A stretch of DNA of 64,000 bases from contig NZ_VRUR01000001.1 of the NCBI RefSeq assembly GCF_008040165.1, positions 122,150 through 186,149 of the forward strand, written 5' to 3'. Both the position numbers and the translations under genes were made by a program. The first letter of the stretch is position 1; each line of letters starts with the position of its first letter. This document shows, one piece after another, positions 9,158-17,259 of this stretch. Source of the DNA: Flagellimonas hymeniacidonis. Its GTDB lineage: Bacteria > Bacteroidota > Bacteroidia > Flavobacteriales > Flavobacteriaceae. The notes below the pieces were generated by a model, which was not told where the DNA came from, made no database searches, and saw nothing but the letters and a program-made list of their open reading frames with translations.

Positions 9158-10675
9158 ATGAACAAGAAAATAATCTTGATGATTCTGGATGGTTGGGGCA
9201 AGTCTCCAGATCCAAAAGTTTCTGCCATTGCACAAGCTAAAACCCCTTTTGTTGATTCCTTATATACCCAATATCCCAATTCCAATTTATTGACAGATGG
9301 AATGAATGTTGGCTTACCTGAAGGCCAGATGGGTAATAGCGAAGTAGGACATATGAACCTAGGTGCCGGAAGAATCGTTTATCAAGATTTGGCTAAAATC
9401 AATAAGGCTGTTTCAGAAAACACTTTGAAGGATGAAGTCGCATTAAAAAAAGCTTTTGAATATGCAAAGGCCAATAACAAGGCGGTTCACTTTTTAGGAT
9501 TGGTAAGTAATGGTGGGGTGCATAGTCACATAAGTCATTTAAAAGCATTGATCAATGCTTCCCAAGAAAATGGTGTAGAAAAATCCTTTGTCCATGCCTT
9601 TACCGATGGTAGGGATGTAGATCCTAAAAGTGGTAAAGGTTTCCTGGAAGATTTGACTCATTTCTGTTCAGATAAAAACACCAAGTTAGCCACAGTAATT
9701 GGCAGATATTACGCAATGGACAGAGATAAAAGATGGGAGCGTATAAAATTGGCCTATGATGTTCTTGTGAACGGTAAAGGAGAAAAAGTAAATAATATTT
9801 CTGAAGCCATGCAGAACAGTTATGATGAAGGTATCACGGATGAATTCATCAAGCCAATAGTAATGGTAGACTCAGATAACAACACCAATGCTAAAATAAC
9901 CGAAGGCGATGTGATTATTTTCTTCAACTTTAGAACAGACAGAGGTAGAGAGCTAACCCAAGTATTGAGCCAACAAGACTTTCATGAACAGAATATGCAC
10001 AAGTTAGATTTGTACTACGTAACAATGACCAATTACGATGATTCTTTTAAAGGAATTAAAGTGGTGTATGACAAAGAAAATATAAAGAATACCTTAGGTG
10101 AAGTATTGGCTAATCATGGAAAAAAACAAATACGCATCGCCGAAACCGAAAAGTATCCGCATGTAACTTTTTTCTTTAATGGTGGTCGCGAAGAGCCTTT
10201 CGATGGCGAAAAACGCATTTTATGTCCTTCGCCAAAGGTGGCGACCTACGATTTACAACCTGAAATGAGTGCCTATGAAATTAGAGATGCCATTATTCCT
10301 GAACTTGAAAAAGCTGAAGCAAGTTTTGTCTGTCTAAATTTTGCAAATCCAGATATGGTAGGGCATACAGGTATTATGGAAGCTGCAGTAAAAGCATGTG
10401 AAACGGTAGATGAATGCGCCAAGGATGTAATCACTGCTGGTTTAGAAAATGGCTACTCCACCATTGTTATTGCCGATCATGGGAATTGCGATACTATGGT
10501 GAATCCAGATGGAAGTCCAAATACCGCACATACCACAAATCCAGTCCCATTAATTTTGGTTGATGGGGGAATCAAGCATATCAAGGATGGTGTCCTTGGA
10601 GATATTGCTCCTACCATTCTTCATTTATTGGGTATTGAAAAACCAGAGCTAATGACTCAAAAATCATTGGTATAA
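9158..10675 (+). CDS. gpmI: 2,3-bisphosphoglycerate-independent phosphoglycerate mutase
   Basis: 505 residues, normal for the family. It interconverts 3- and 2-phosphoglycerate in glycolysis and gluconeogenesis and needs Mn2+. Visible motifs are MILDGWG at the N-terminus (metal ligand Asp), GQMGNSEVGHMNLGAGR (phosphoserine Ser), HAFTDGRDVDPKS, RYYAMDRDKRWER, and the second metal site with NPDMVGHTG and IADHGNCD. The start is supported by the promoter box just upstream. No terminator is seen before map, which has its own promoter. Confidence 0.96.
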   Translation: MNKKIILMILDGWGKSPDPKVSAIAQAKTPFVDSLYTQYPNSNLLTDGMNVGLPEGQMGNSEVGHMNLGAGRIVYQDLAKINKAVSENTLKDEVALKKAFEYAKANNKAVHFLGLVSNGGVHSHISHLKALINASQENGVEKSFVHAFTDGRDVDPKSGKGFLEDLTHFCSDKNTKLATVIGRYYAMDRDKRWERIKLAYDVLVNGKGEKVNNISEAMQNSYDEGITDEFIKPIVMVDSDNNTNAKITEGDVIIFFNFRTDRGRELTQVLSQQDFHEQNMHKLDLYYVTMTNYDDSFKGIKVVYDKENIKNTLGEVLANHGKKQIRIAETEKYPHVTFFFNGGREEPFDGEKRILCPSPKVATYDLQPEMSAYEIRDAIIPELEKAEASFVCLNFANPDMVGHTGIMEAAVKACETVDECAKDVITAGLENGYSTIVIADHGNCDTMVNPDGSPNTAHTTNPVPLILVDGGIKHIKDGVLGDIAPTILHLLGIEKPELMTQKSLV

Positions 10676-10732
10676 CTAACGAATCATCTTTTTTCAAACA
10701 TTCTGCGAACCAATAATTAATTGATTTCCACT

Positions 10733-10740
10733 TATCTTTG
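10733..10740 (+). promoter_or_regulatory. -7 promoter box (TATCTTTG) for map, almost touching the start codon
   Basis: An exact TAnnTTTG box whose last base is only five bases before the map ATG at 10746. The expected transcription start therefore lies at or next to the start codon, so the mRNA may be leaderless. Confidence 0.55.
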
Positions 10741-10745
10741 CAGCC

Positions 10746-11564
10746 ATGGTAAAAATTAAGACAGCGGAGGAAATTGAATTGATGCGCGAAAGCGCATTGG
10801 TTGTTTCCAGAACATTGGGAATGTTGGCTTCCGAAATTAAACCTGGTGCTAATCCACTGCAACTGGATAAAATGGCAGAAGATTTTATTCGTGAGCAAGG
10901 TGCAGAACCTGGTTTTTTGGGCATGTATGACTTTCCAAATACCCTAAACTGGAGCCCAAATGCCCAAGTAGTACATGGAATTCCAAATAATGATCCATTA
11001 AAAGAGGGGGATGTAATCTCCGTAGATTGTGGTGCACTTAAAAATGGATATTATGGGGACCACGCCTACACTTTTGAAGTTGGCGAAGTCGCAGAGGAAA
11101 CCAAAAAACTACTTAGAATTACCAAAGAGTCCTTATATGTTGGCATCAAGGAATTCAAAGAAGGGAATCGAGTTGGAGATGTGGGTTATGCCATCCAGAA
11201 TTACTGTGAAAATCATGGATATGGCATTGTTCGGGAGTTAGTAGGTCATGGATTGGGTACTGAACTTCATGAGGATCCCCAAATGCCCAATTATGGGAAA
11301 CGAGGACGTGGCAAAAAATTTGTAAACGGCATGGTGGTGGCAATAGAGCCTATGGTTAATATGGGCACTCGAAGAATAAAGCAGCTAAAAGATGGCTGGA
11401 CCATTTTGACTGCTGATGGAAAGCCAAGTGCACATTTTGAACATAACGTAGCTTTAATTGATGGCAAACCAGAACTGCTTTCTACCTTCCAATACATATA
11501 TGATGCGCTTGGGATAAACAGCAACGAAGAGGAAGCCTTTAGAGCTCAAAAATTACAGGCCTAG
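10746..11564 (+). CDS. map: Methionine aminopeptidase, type I
   Basis: 272 residues. It removes the initiator methionine from nascent proteins in the cytoplasm. The start KIKTAEEIELMRES matches the family N-terminus, confirming the ATG. Metal ligands are recognisable in order: VVHGIP (active-site His), VDCGALKNGYYGD (two Asp), GHGLGTELHEDP (His), AIEPM (Glu) and AHFEHNVAL (Glu region). There is no N-terminal zinc-finger extension. A methyltransferase gene follows after 20 bases and is probably co-transcribed. Confidence 0.95.
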   Translation: MVKIKTAEEIELMRESALVVSRTLGMLASEIKPGANPLQLDKMAEDFIREQGAEPGFLGMYDFPNTLNWSPNAQVVHGIPNNDPLKEGDVISVDCGALKNGYYGDHAYTFEVGEVAEETKKLLRITKESLYVGIKEFKEGNRVGDVGYAIQNYCENHGYGIVRELVGHGLGTELHEDPQMPNYGKRGRGKKFVNGMVVAIEPMVNMGTRRIKQLKDGWTILTADGKPSAHFEHNVALIDGKPELLSTFQYIYDALGINSNEEEAFRAQKLQA

Positions 11565-11584
11565 GTTTCTTTTTGGAAAGACAT

Positions 11585-12349
11585 ATGAAAAGGCTCTTCA
11601 AATTCTTTTTAAATCTAATTCCAAGACCTTTGCTCATAAAATTGAGTTATTGGGTTAGACCTTTAATAGCTTTTTGGTTAAAGGGGAAAAAGTATACCGA
11701 TCCCATTGATGGGAAAAGTTTCAGGGCCTTTCTACCATACGGATATGAGCAACCCAGAGAAAATGTGCTGTCCCCTTCTACCCTATCCTTGGAAAGACAT
11801 CGGTTACTATGGCTGTATTTAAAAGACGAAACAGATCTTTTTACCAAATCCCAAAAGTTATTGCATTTTGCACCAGAACAAGCTTTTTACAAAAGGTTTA
11901 AGCGTTTACAGCATATTGAGTACACCACCACAGATTTAAACTCACCCTTGGCAGAGGTGAAGGCAGATATCTGTGAGCTTCCCTTCGCCGATAATTCATT
12001 TGATGTAATTCTTTGCAATCATGTTTTAGAGCATATTCCCGATGATACCAAAGCCATGCAAGAGCTGTATCGAGTACTAAAACCAGGGGGTTGGGGTGTT
12101 TTTCAAATTCCACAAGATCTAAAACGAGACAAAACCTTTGAAGACAATTCCATTATTGATAAAAAAGAACGCGCTAAGATTTTTGGGCAATATGATCATG
12201 TCCGCGTTTATGGAAAGGACTATTTTGATAAACTTAGGAGTATTGGTTTTAATGTAAATGAGGTTGATTATACCAATAAACTCTCAGTTGAGGAGGTAGA
12301 GAAATATCGATTAGCCCAAGGTGAAATCATTCCTTTGGTTTCAAAATAA
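11585..12349 (+). CDS. SAM-dependent methyltransferase, class I
   Basis: 254 residues from ATG 11585; a TTG four codons earlier is less likely. The Methyltransf_11-type core is visible: LLHFAPEQ (motif I position), DLNSPLAEVKADICELPF, then FDVILCNHVLEHIPDD and ELYRVLKPGGWGVFQIP. The basic, hydrophobic first 40 residues (RLFKFFLNLIPRPLLIKLSYW) suggest membrane association. The substrate is unknown. The gene abuts the convergent apbE gene with no intergenic base. Confidence 0.85.
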   Translation: MKRLFKFFLNLIPRPLLIKLSYWVRPLIAFWLKGKKYTDPIDGKSFRAFLPYGYEQPRENVLSPSTLSLERHRLLWLYLKDETDLFTKSQKLLHFAPEQAFYKRFKRLQHIEYTTTDLNSPLAEVKADICELPFADNSFDVILCNHVLEHIPDDTKAMQELYRVLKPGGWGVFQIPQDLKRDKTFEDNSIIDKKERAKIFGQYDHVRVYGKDYFDKLRSIGFNVNEVDYTNKLSVEEVEKYRLAQGEIIPLVSK

Positions 12350-13348
12350 TCAGTTTTTCATCAAAAACTTGAACCCTGAGGTCATAAATTCTTGGGTAAC
12401 TCCATTTTCATCCAGATAGATAATATAGGCTTCCATTTCATCTTGATTTTTTAAGAGTTTTATTGATTCACTCAAATCCATAGCCATAAGCGCCGTGGCA
12501 TATGCATCCGCTTCACCGCAAGAATTTGCTATCACGCTTGCGGCCAAAACGCTGGAATTTTTGGTATAGCCCGTTTTTGGGTTGATGGTATGCACATATT
12601 TATTTCCAGTTTCAGGGTCAATTCTAAACTTTCTATAATTTCCGGAGGAAGCCATGGCCTTATCTTCTAAGGATACAATTAATTTGAGCTGACGTCCTGT
12701 TTCAACCTGAGGATCATCTATACCAACAGTCCATTGCTTTTCAGAAATGGTGTTTATTCCTTTGGTCAAAACCTCTCCTCCTACTTCAACTAAATAGTTT
12801 TCAATTCCATTGGCATTTAACATTGCCCCCAGCCGGTCGATGGCATAGCCTTTGGCAACAGCATTAAAATCAAAACGGATTTCCGAATGCTTTTTGGAAA
12901 CGGTATTGTTTGCATTTAGCTGCACTTTCTCCCAGCCCACAAAGGTCAAAAGGCTATCCACTTTCAAACTATCCAGATTCATTCGTTCCTCTGGCCCAAA
13001 CCCCCATGCATTAGCCAAAACCCCAATTGTTGGGTCAAAATAGCCATCAGAAGCCCTGTGGACCTTTGTTGAAATTTCAAATACTTCTCTAAACATATCG
13101 TCAACCACTACAGTTGAATCTCCCCTATTGATTTTGGAAATATCTGAGGTAGGAATATAGGTTGACATGGATTGGTTTATCACTTGAAAAACCGAATCAA
13201 TCTCATTTTCAAAGTCTAACTGTTTATCCGCTATATAGATAATGGAATAGGTGGTACCCAATGCACTGCCCACATTTTGATTCTTTATTAATGGATTCGT
13301 TGTACATCCAATAAAAAATACAGCTACTAGTAAAACAACTACTCTCAT
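12350..13348 (-). CDS. apbE: FAD:protein FMN transferase (ApbE), lipoprotein
   Basis: 332 residues. ApbE uses FAD to attach FMN covalently to threonine in NqrB and NqrC, outside the cytoplasmic membrane. Features: an N-terminal signal with lipobox (VAVFFIGC), GTTYSIIYI, DPTIGVLANAWGFGP, DFNAVAKGYAIDRLG, EVGGEVLTKG, and the C-terminal metal-binding ADAYATALMAMD. Length is typical. It lies on the same strand just downstream of nqrA-F and the small gene at 13351, as expected for a maturation factor of the complex. Its stop codon directly abuts that of the convergent methyltransferase gene. Confidence 0.93.
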   Translation of the reverse strand: MRVVVLLVAVFFIGCTTNPLIKNQNVGSALGTTYSIIYIADKQLDFENEIDSVFQVINQSMSTYIPTSDISKINRGDSTVVVDDMFREVFEISTKVHRASDGYFDPTIGVLANAWGFGPEERMNLDSLKVDSLLTFVGWEKVQLNANNTVSKKHSEIRFDFNAVAKGYAIDRLGAMLNANGIENYLVEVGGEVLTKGINTISEKQWTVGIDDPQVETGRQLKLIVSLEDKAMASSGNYRKFRIDPETGNKYVHTINPKTGYTKNSSVLAASVIANSCGEADAYATALMAMDLSESIKLLKNQDEMEAYIIYLDENGVTQEFMTSGFKFLMKN

Positions 13349-13350
13349 CT

Positions 13351-13716
13351 TTAAATCTCAATTAATCCTTGATAATCCACTAGATATTCTTCATTTAAAA
13401 ATACAGGTAATTCTTGATTGGAAGCATTGGACAACCCCACTCCTGCAAAATAGGTTTTGGCTTCAAATTTTATAGCATGGTCCTTCATCTTTTGCATTAA
13501 TTCCTTATCAAATTCCCTTGAATTCATAGGATATTCCACATTCCTGACCACTATAAAATGTAATATTTTCTCTTTTAAACATACATACTGTGGGTTCTTC
13601 TTGAGTTTGCTGTTTACGGCCATAAACTCAAAGCCATCTGCTTCCAGTTCTTTGCCAACAATATTCATGGCCAGATTATGTAGTTCTTGATCCGTAAGTG
13701 CTCTTCGTTCTTCCAT
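13351..13716 (-). CDS. Small soluble protein of unknown function between nqrF and apbE
   Basis: 121 residues starting MEERRALTDQELHNLAMNIV. An upstream alternative start would run through the nqrF terminator hairpin and is rejected. It has no signal peptide, membrane segment or cysteine pair for an iron-sulfur centre; it contains one short conserved-looking core (YVCLKEKILHFIVVRN). From memory, databases sometimes label such genes as an Nqr subunit F, but nothing in the sequence supports an electron-transfer role. It sits two bases before apbE, so the two are co-transcribed, possibly in Nqr maturation (inference from position only). Confidence 0.75.
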   Translation of the reverse strand: MEERRALTDQELHNLAMNIVGKELEADGFEFMAVNSKLKKNPQYVCLKEKILHFIVVRNVEYPMNSREFDKELMQKMKDHAIKFEAKTYFAGVGLSNASNQELPVFLNEEYLVDYQGLIEI

Positions 13717-13718
13717 AT

Positions 13719-13745
13719 AAAAAAACCGATGCTTTCGCATCGGTT
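13719..13745 (-). terminator. Intrinsic terminator after nqrF
   Basis: The perfect 9-bp stem AACCGATGC / GCATCGGTT has loop TTTC, followed on the - strand by a T-run of seven. It separates the nqr operon from the 13351-13716/apbE pair. Confidence 0.85.
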
Positions 13746-13760
13746 AGGTTTTATAATTTA

Positions 13761-13780
13761 CCTCTCGACTGCGCTCGAGG
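13761..13780. repeat. Short palindromic intergenic repeat (CTCGA-CTGCGC-TCGAG)
   Basis: An inverted repeat with 5-bp arms and a CTGCGC centre, between nqrF and its terminator. From memory, sequences close to TCGACTGCGCTCG recur many times in flavobacterial intergenic regions, but only one copy was noticed in this window. Confidence 0.5.
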
Positions 13781-13794
13781 TTAATATCTATCTA

Positions 13795-15102
13795 TTATCC
13801 TCCAAAGTCATCAAATCTGATGTTCTCATCAGGAATACCAAAATCTTCTCCCATTTTCTGAACTGCTTTGTTCATTAACGGAGGTCCACAGAAGTACAGT
13901 TCAATATCTTCTGGCGATTCGTGGTGGTTTAGGTAATTGTCAATTACACAATTATGGATAAAGCCAACAAAACCGTCTCCTTCTCCATCAATATCTTCTT
14001 TTACCTTCCAATTATCCTCTTCCATAGGTTCTGAAAGCGCCATATAGAATTTGAAGTTTGAAAATTCTTTTTCCAATTGCTTAAAGTGGTCGAGGTAGAA
14101 TAGTTCTCTTTTAGATCGTCCACCATACCAATAGGTAACTTTTCTATTGGTTTTTAAAGTTTTGAACAAGTGGTACAAATGCGAACGCATTGGCGCCATT
14201 CCGGCACCTCCTCCAACGTATAACATTTCCGCTTCTGACTCATTGATAAAGAATTCCCCAAAAGGTCCTGAAATAGTAACTGGATCACCTTCCTTTAATC
14301 CAAAGATATACGAAGATGCAACACCAGGATTTACATCCATCCATCCATTTTTGGAACGGTCCCATGGCGGCGTAGCAATACGTACATTTAGCATGATTTC
14401 TCTTCCTTCCGCAGGGTAAGAAGCCATCGAATAGGCACGTTCTACTGTTTCAGGGTTCTTCATGACCAAAGGCCACAAATTGAATTTATCCCATTCATTC
14501 TTGAATTTATCAGGAGTTTCATGCTCCTCTGGGTGTGCTGTAATATCAATATCTGAATACTTAACCTCACAAGGTGGAATCTCAATTTGGATGTATCCAC
14601 CAGCCTTGTAATTCATGTCTTCTGGAATCTCTACAACAAATTCCTTGATAAAAGAAGCTACATTATAGTTACGGACAACTTTGGCAGGCCATTTTTTAAT
14701 TCCGAAAACTTCTTCTGGAATGGTGATGTCCATATCTTGCTTCACCTTCACTTGGCAAGCTAGACGGGCGCCATGATTCAATTCTTTTTTAGAAAAATGT
14801 GGCGTTTCTGTTGGCAATGCCTCTCCACCGCCAGATAATACATGACACTCACATTGAATACAGGTTCCACCTCCACCACATGCAGATGGCAAAAACACCT
14901 TTTGGTTTCCTAGTGTAGTCAGTAAGGAGTTTCCAGAAGCAACTTCAATTTGCTTTTCACCATTAATTGTGATGGTCACTGGTCCTGAAGGAGATAATTT
15001 CTCCTTAGTGAACAACAATAATGCAACTAACAATAACAACAAAATAAGAAATGCTACAACGGTAATTAGAATAGTACCTCCAGTACTTGTGGCTAAAATC
15101 AT
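13795..15102 (-). CDS. nqrF: Na+-translocating NADH:quinone oxidoreductase subunit F
   Basis: 435 residues. The entry point for NADH electrons: NADH to FAD to a 2Fe-2S centre, then to the membrane subunits. There is one N-terminal membrane segment (residues ~8-31). The 2Fe-2S ligands are C75, C81, C84 and C116 (CGGGGTCIQCEC...LAC). The FAD site is RAYSMASYP and the NADH-binding segment is GGGAGMAPMRSHL; the C-terminal YFCGPPLMN is typical of ferredoxin reductases. It is the last gene of the nqrABCDEF operon and ends before the terminator at 13719-13745. Confidence 0.96.
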   Translation of the reverse strand: MILATSTGGTILITVVAFLILLLLLVALLLFTKEKLSPSGPVTITINGEKQIEVASGNSLLTTLGNQKVFLPSACGGGGTCIQCECHVLSGGGEALPTETPHFSKKELNHGARLACQVKVKQDMDITIPEEVFGIKKWPAKVVRNYNVASFIKEFVVEIPEDMNYKAGGYIQIEIPPCEVKYSDIDITAHPEEHETPDKFKNEWDKFNLWPLVMKNPETVERAYSMASYPAEGREIMLNVRIATPPWDRSKNGWMDVNPGVASSYIFGLKEGDPVTISGPFGEFFINESEAEMLYVGGGAGMAPMRSHLYHLFKTLKTNRKVTYWYGGRSKRELFYLDHFKQLEKEFSNFKFYMALSEPMEEDNWKVKEDIDGEGDGFVGFIHNCVIDNYLNHHESPEDIELYFCGPPLMNKAVQKMGEDFGIPDENIRFDDFGG

Positions 15103-15104
15103 CT

Positions 15105-15848
15105 TTATTTGTTTATAACTTCGTTATAAGAGACTGCTTTTTCTTTAGCTTCAATCTCTTTTTTAATTTCTTTTTCTTCAATGGTTTTCTCTGCAGTAGT
15201 GTTTTCCGTAGGTTCTGGAGCTTCATTATCTCCTGTTAACATTCCACCAAAACTTTGAAATCCAATACCCATCAACCCAGTAATGATAAAGGTGATACCC
15301 AATCCACGAAGTGGCGCAGGCACGTTGGAATATCTAATTTTCTCCCGAATTGCTGCAATGGCCAAGATGGCCAAGAACCATCCGATACCAGAACTAACCC
15401 CATAATTTAAGGCTAGTCCCAAACTAGGAATTTCCCTTGCTTGCATAAACAAAGAACCTCCTAAAATGGCACAGTTAACCGCAATCAAAGGCAAGAAAAT
15501 ACCCAAAGAGTTATATAGGGATGGGGAAAATTTTTCCACTACAATTTCTACCAATTGAACCATCGTTGCTATAGTTGCAATAAATAAGATAAAGGATAAA
15601 AAGCTTAGGTTATAATCCGCATATTCTGGACCTAACCACACCAATGCTCCATCTCTCAACAAGTATTGATCTAACAACCAATTTAATGGCACGGTAACCG
15701 CTAAAACGAAGATTACAGCTGCGCCAAGTCCCACTGCCGTGGAAACTTTTTTGGAAACGGCCAAATAGGAACACATTCCTAAAAAGACCGCAAAGACCAT
15801 ATTATCTATGAAGATGGACTTAAAAAATAATTCTAAATGCTCTAACAT
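15105..15848 (-). CDS. nqrE: Na+-translocating NADH:quinone oxidoreductase subunit E, with a C-terminal extension
   Basis: 247 residues, against about 200 in well-known NqrE proteins. The first ~205 residues are the usual six-helix membrane subunit, with FAVFLGMCSYLAVSKK and VNCAILGGSLFM carrying the paired half-helix cysteines of the NqrD/NqrE iron site. The extra ~40 residues after GGMLTGD are highly charged (Glu/Lys-rich, EKTIEEKEIKKEIEAKEK) and coiled-coil-like. They look like part of the gene, since nqrF follows only two bases after the stop. It forms the membrane channel part of the Na+ pump with NqrD. Confidence 0.94.
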   Translation of the reverse strand: MLEHLELFFKSIFIDNMVFAVFLGMCSYLAVSKKVSTAVGLGAAVIFVLAVTVPLNWLLDQYLLRDGALVWLGPEYADYNLSFLSFILFIATIATMVQLVEIVVEKFSPSLYNSLGIFLPLIAVNCAILGGSLFMQAREIPSLGLALNYGVSSGIGWFLAILAIAAIREKIRYSNVPAPLRGLGITFIITGLMGIGFQSFGGMLTGDNEAPEPTENTTAEKTIEEKEIKKEIEAKEKAVSYNEVINK

Positions 15849-15858
15849 ACTTTCCTAT

Positions 15859-16506
15859 TTATGCTTCTTCTATTAATGCTTTGTTTCTGGAACGTTGTAC
15901 CCAGATGATGATTCCTACAACAATCAATGCTGCTGGCGGTATGATCATAAAACCGTTGTTCTCATATCCGGTAGCGTACAATCCTGTCTTTGCAATGGGA
16001 TCTCCCAATACTGGAATACCGAACAGCGTTCCTGAACCCAATAGTTCTCTAAAAAATCCTACAATAATCAAGATTACTCCGTACCCTAAAGCGTTTCCAA
16101 TACCATCTAAAAAGGATTTCCATGGACCATTGCCCAGAGCAAAGGCCTCAAAACGCCCCATGATAATACAGTTGGTGATAATTAAACCAACAAAAACCGA
16201 AAGGGTTTTACTCAACTCATACGCAAATGCCTTTAAAACCTGGTCTACAATAATTACCAAGGTTGCCACAACGATAAGTTGGACAATAATTCTAATTTTT
16301 GAAGGAATCACGTTACGCATCAATGAGATGACCACGTTACCCACTCCCAGTACAAAAATCACCGAGATTGCCATTACCAATGAGGCTTTAAGTTCAGCTG
16401 TAATTGCCAATGCCGAACAAATTCCTAAAACCTGAATGGTTATTGGATTATTGTCCGCTAACGGATCTAAAATTAGATTTGCATCTTTTTTTGAAAGCAA
16501 TGCCAT
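15859..16506 (-). CDS. nqrD: Na+-translocating NADH:quinone oxidoreductase subunit D
   Basis: 215 residues and about six membrane helices. It shows the paired motifs LGICSALAITAELK and ITNCIIMGRFEAFA, whose cysteines are equivalent to the iron-binding cysteines of the NqrD/NqrE pair. The sequence FLDGIGNALGYGVILI is typical. It starts one base after nqrC, with nqrE ten bases downstream. Confidence 0.95.
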   Translation of the reverse strand: MALLSKKDANLILDPLADNNPITIQVLGICSALAITAELKASLVMAISVIFVLGVGNVVISLMRNVIPSKIRIIVQLIVVATLVIIVDQVLKAFAYELSKTLSVFVGLIITNCIIMGRFEAFALGNGPWKSFLDGIGNALGYGVILIIVGFFRELLGSGTLFGIPVLGDPIAKTGLYATGYENNGFMIIPPAALIVVGIIIWVQRSRNKALIEEA

Positions 16507-16507
16507 A

Positions 16508-17257
16508 TTAATTCGTTCTAATGGTTTCTAAGTAAGGTTTGTAAACCTTTAAGGTTTCTTTTATCATCGCTGAAACTCCATTTCCAGTGATGGTTGCACC
16601 TGCAAGTGCATCCACTTCATTATCCTCTTTATCGTTGTTCAATGGATCATTGTTTCCTTTTGCTACACTTACGCCGGCATAACTTTTACCTTCCAACAAA
16701 GATTCACCTATAAAATCATCCATGAAAAAGCGCATTTTTATATTTGCGCCAAGACCGGGAGTTTCAGCTTTATGATCGAAATAAACTCCCTGAACTATCA
16801 TATTGTCATCAACCGAAATAAAGCCCCAAATGGCATCCCATAATCCTTTACCGTACATGGGTAGGATATATGATTTCTTGCCATCTTTTTCACCGATAAA
16901 AATAGGCAACCGCGCTTCGCCTCCACTTTTAAAGGCAGCTAGCTGTTTCTTCATATCAATCAAAAAGGCTTGGTCATCTTTTTGAACCTCGCCATCCACG
17001 AAAACATATTGTTCTTTAATGTATTTTGAAAACTCACCCTCAACTACATCTGTAGGAATAAAGTTTACCCCACTATCTTCTGTATTCTCATTTATACCCA
17101 TGGCGTAAAGGATATTCTGTTGTTTTTCAAAACGTTCATTTTCCTTGATTCTGTCATTTAGGCTAGATGCCAAAAAAGCAAGGACAGAACCTACAATTAC
17201 AACCATTATGATTGCAAAGATTACGGTATATGAGTTTTTATCTGTGTTAATTCCCAT
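16508..17257 (-). CDS. nqrC: Na+-translocating NADH:quinone oxidoreductase subunit C
   Basis: 249 residues. One N-terminal helix (residues ~10-32), then a periplasmic FMN-binding domain. The covalent FMN site is expected at T222 in DALAGATITG; the usual Ser/Thr before GAT is Ala here. GLGANIKMRFFMDDF is the conserved Rnf/Nqr-type segment. The flavin is probably attached by the ApbE encoded downstream. The gene starts two bases after nqrB ends. Confidence 0.94.
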   Translation of the reverse strand: MGINTDKNSYTVIFAIIMVVIVGSVLAFLASSLNDRIKENERFEKQQNILYAMGINENTEDSGVNFIPTDVVEGEFSKYIKEQYVFVDGEVQKDDQAFLIDMKKQLAAFKSGGEARLPIFIGEKDGKKSYILPMYGKGLWDAIWGFISVDDNMIVQGVYFDHKAETPGLGANIKMRFFMDDFIGESLLEGKSYAGVSVAKGNNDPLNNDKEDNEVDALAGATITGNGVSAMIKETLKVYKPYLETIRTN

Positions 17258-17259
17258 TA

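Noticed and set aside
13717..13740. Eight-codon N-terminal extension of the gene at 13351
   Set aside because: It would be encoded by the stem-loop of the nqrF terminator.
15881..16435. 184-codon + strand ORF opposite nqrD
   Set aside because: Antisense shadow of a well-supported membrane subunit; composition is that of reversed helix codons.
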